A stretch of DNA of 19,696 bases from the NCBI GenBank assembly GCA_050010255.1, contig JBEKLJ010000035.1, positions 1 to 19,696 on the forward strand, written 5' to 3'. The notes under the pieces are model-generated. The model did not search any database and had not been told where the DNA came from. It worked only from the letters and a program-made list of their open reading frames with translations. Of the stretch, positions 19,357 to 19,696 are shown piece by piece (the stretch's first letter is position 1; each line of letters starts with the position of its first letter). The position numbers were made by a program, and so were the translations under genes. The DNA comes from JBEKLJ01 sp050010255. Its GTDB lineage: Bacteria > Acidobacteriota > Terriglobia > Bryobacterales > Bryobacteraceae.

Positions 19357-19696
19357 ATGGCTATGGTGACCATTGCCGTGGACGCCATGGGTGGCGACCA
19401 CCACCCGGTAGCCGAGATCGAAGGCGCAATCCGGGCAGCCAAAGCCTATCCAATCCAGATCCTCCTGGTCGGCGACGAAGGGACCCTGCGTAAGGAGCTG
19501 GCCAGCCATGTCATGCACCGCCAGCTGCCGATCGAGATCGTGCACGCCTCCGAGCGGGTGACCATGGAAGACAGCGCCGCCCGCGCGGTCCGCACCAAGC
19601 GGGATAGCTCCATCCGGGTGGCCTCGCGCCTGGTGCGCGAGGGTCTGGCGCAGGGACTGGTCTCGGCGGGCAACACCGGCGCGGTGATGGCCACGG
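19357..19696 (+). CDS. plsX: Phosphate acyltransferase PlsX (5' part, C-terminus beyond window)
   Basis: The first 113 residues of PlsX, which converts acyl-ACP to acyl-phosphate for phospholipid synthesis at the inner face of the membrane. Family landmarks: MVTIAVDAMGGDHHPVAEIEG at the N-terminus, ILLVGDEGTL, HASERVTMEDSAARAVR and GLVSAGNTGAVMAT at the window edge. The reading frame is open to the last base. ATG at 19357 is used; a second ATG at 19363 would fit the family equally well. Ribosome site candidates are weak, apart from GAGGAG overlapping the end of rpmF. Full PlsX is about 330-350 residues, so about one third is present. Normally followed by fab genes, which would lie outside the window. 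Confidence 0.95.
   Translation, partial: MAMVTIAVDAMGGDHHPVAEIEGAIRAAKAYPIQILLVGDEGTLRKELASHVMHRQLPIEIVHASERVTMEDSAARAVRTKRDSSIRVASRLVREGLAQGLVSAGNTGAVMAT

Noticed and set aside
1..19696. CRISPR array, prophage or complete insertion sequence
   Set aside because: No regularly spaced direct repeats, no transposase, integrase or phage genes were found. The only mobile-type signals are non-coding repeats.

Overview
This is a high-GC chromosomal segment from a Gram-negative bacterium, most likely an Acidobacteriota member of the Solibacter/Bryobacter type. The main clue is a pair of secreted proteins of the 'VWFA-related Acidobacterial domain' type. The Kdo (lipopolysaccharide) genes, the IV-pilin-like gene and the high GC are consistent with this. 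The taxonomic call is inference from family knowledge, not from a search. Most genes are core housekeeping genes and coding density is high.

Layout: (1) 1-2441, minus strand: the start of a dGTPase-like HD hydrolase cut by the window edge, a membrane-anchored TPR-type protein, a STAS anti-anti-sigma factor and an RsbW-type anti-sigma kinase. (2) 2442-2836: a gene-free accessory stretch holding a 5' leader hairpin, a promoter candidate, two tandem GC-rich hairpins and a 180-bp element with 20-bp perfect terminal inverted repeats (MITE-like). (3) 2837-5911, plus strand: two aldehyde dehydrogenases, one like succinate-semialdehyde dehydrogenase and one of the ALDH7 (aminoadipate-semialdehyde) type. 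(4) 9256-5987, minus strand: a tightly overlapping three-gene operon of two secreted von Willebrand A proteins followed by a receiver-PP2C (SpoIIE/RsbU-type) phosphatase. (5) 9455-13676, plus strand: kdsB-pyrG-kdsA (CMP-Kdo supply with its CTP source), then a type IV pilin-like protein and a thioredoxin-type arsenate reductase. (6) 14786-13727, minus strand: tRNA-Gly(UCC), tRNA-Thr(UGU) and a subclass B3 metallo-beta-lactamase-like enzyme with Gln in place of the first zinc His. (7) 14941-17860, plus strand: ribosomal protein S1 with a long leader and two candidate promoters, an HU/IHF protein and a HIT hydrolase. (8) 18434-17904, minus strand: a MerR regulator; then, divergently, yceD-rpmF-plsX, with plsX cut by the right edge.

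How parts may work together: the PP2C phosphatase, the STAS protein and the RsbW kinase are the three classes of a partner-switching circuit, but they sit about 3.5 kb apart and no sigma factor is present here. kdsB, pyrG and kdsA form an overlapping operon in which CTP synthase feeds CMP-Kdo synthesis. yceD-rpmF-plsX is the classical link between ribosome and lipid synthesis. The least explained content is a family of related palindromic repeats at 643-705, 2642-2821 and 9317-9364. All three copies are intergenic and lie just upstream of genes.
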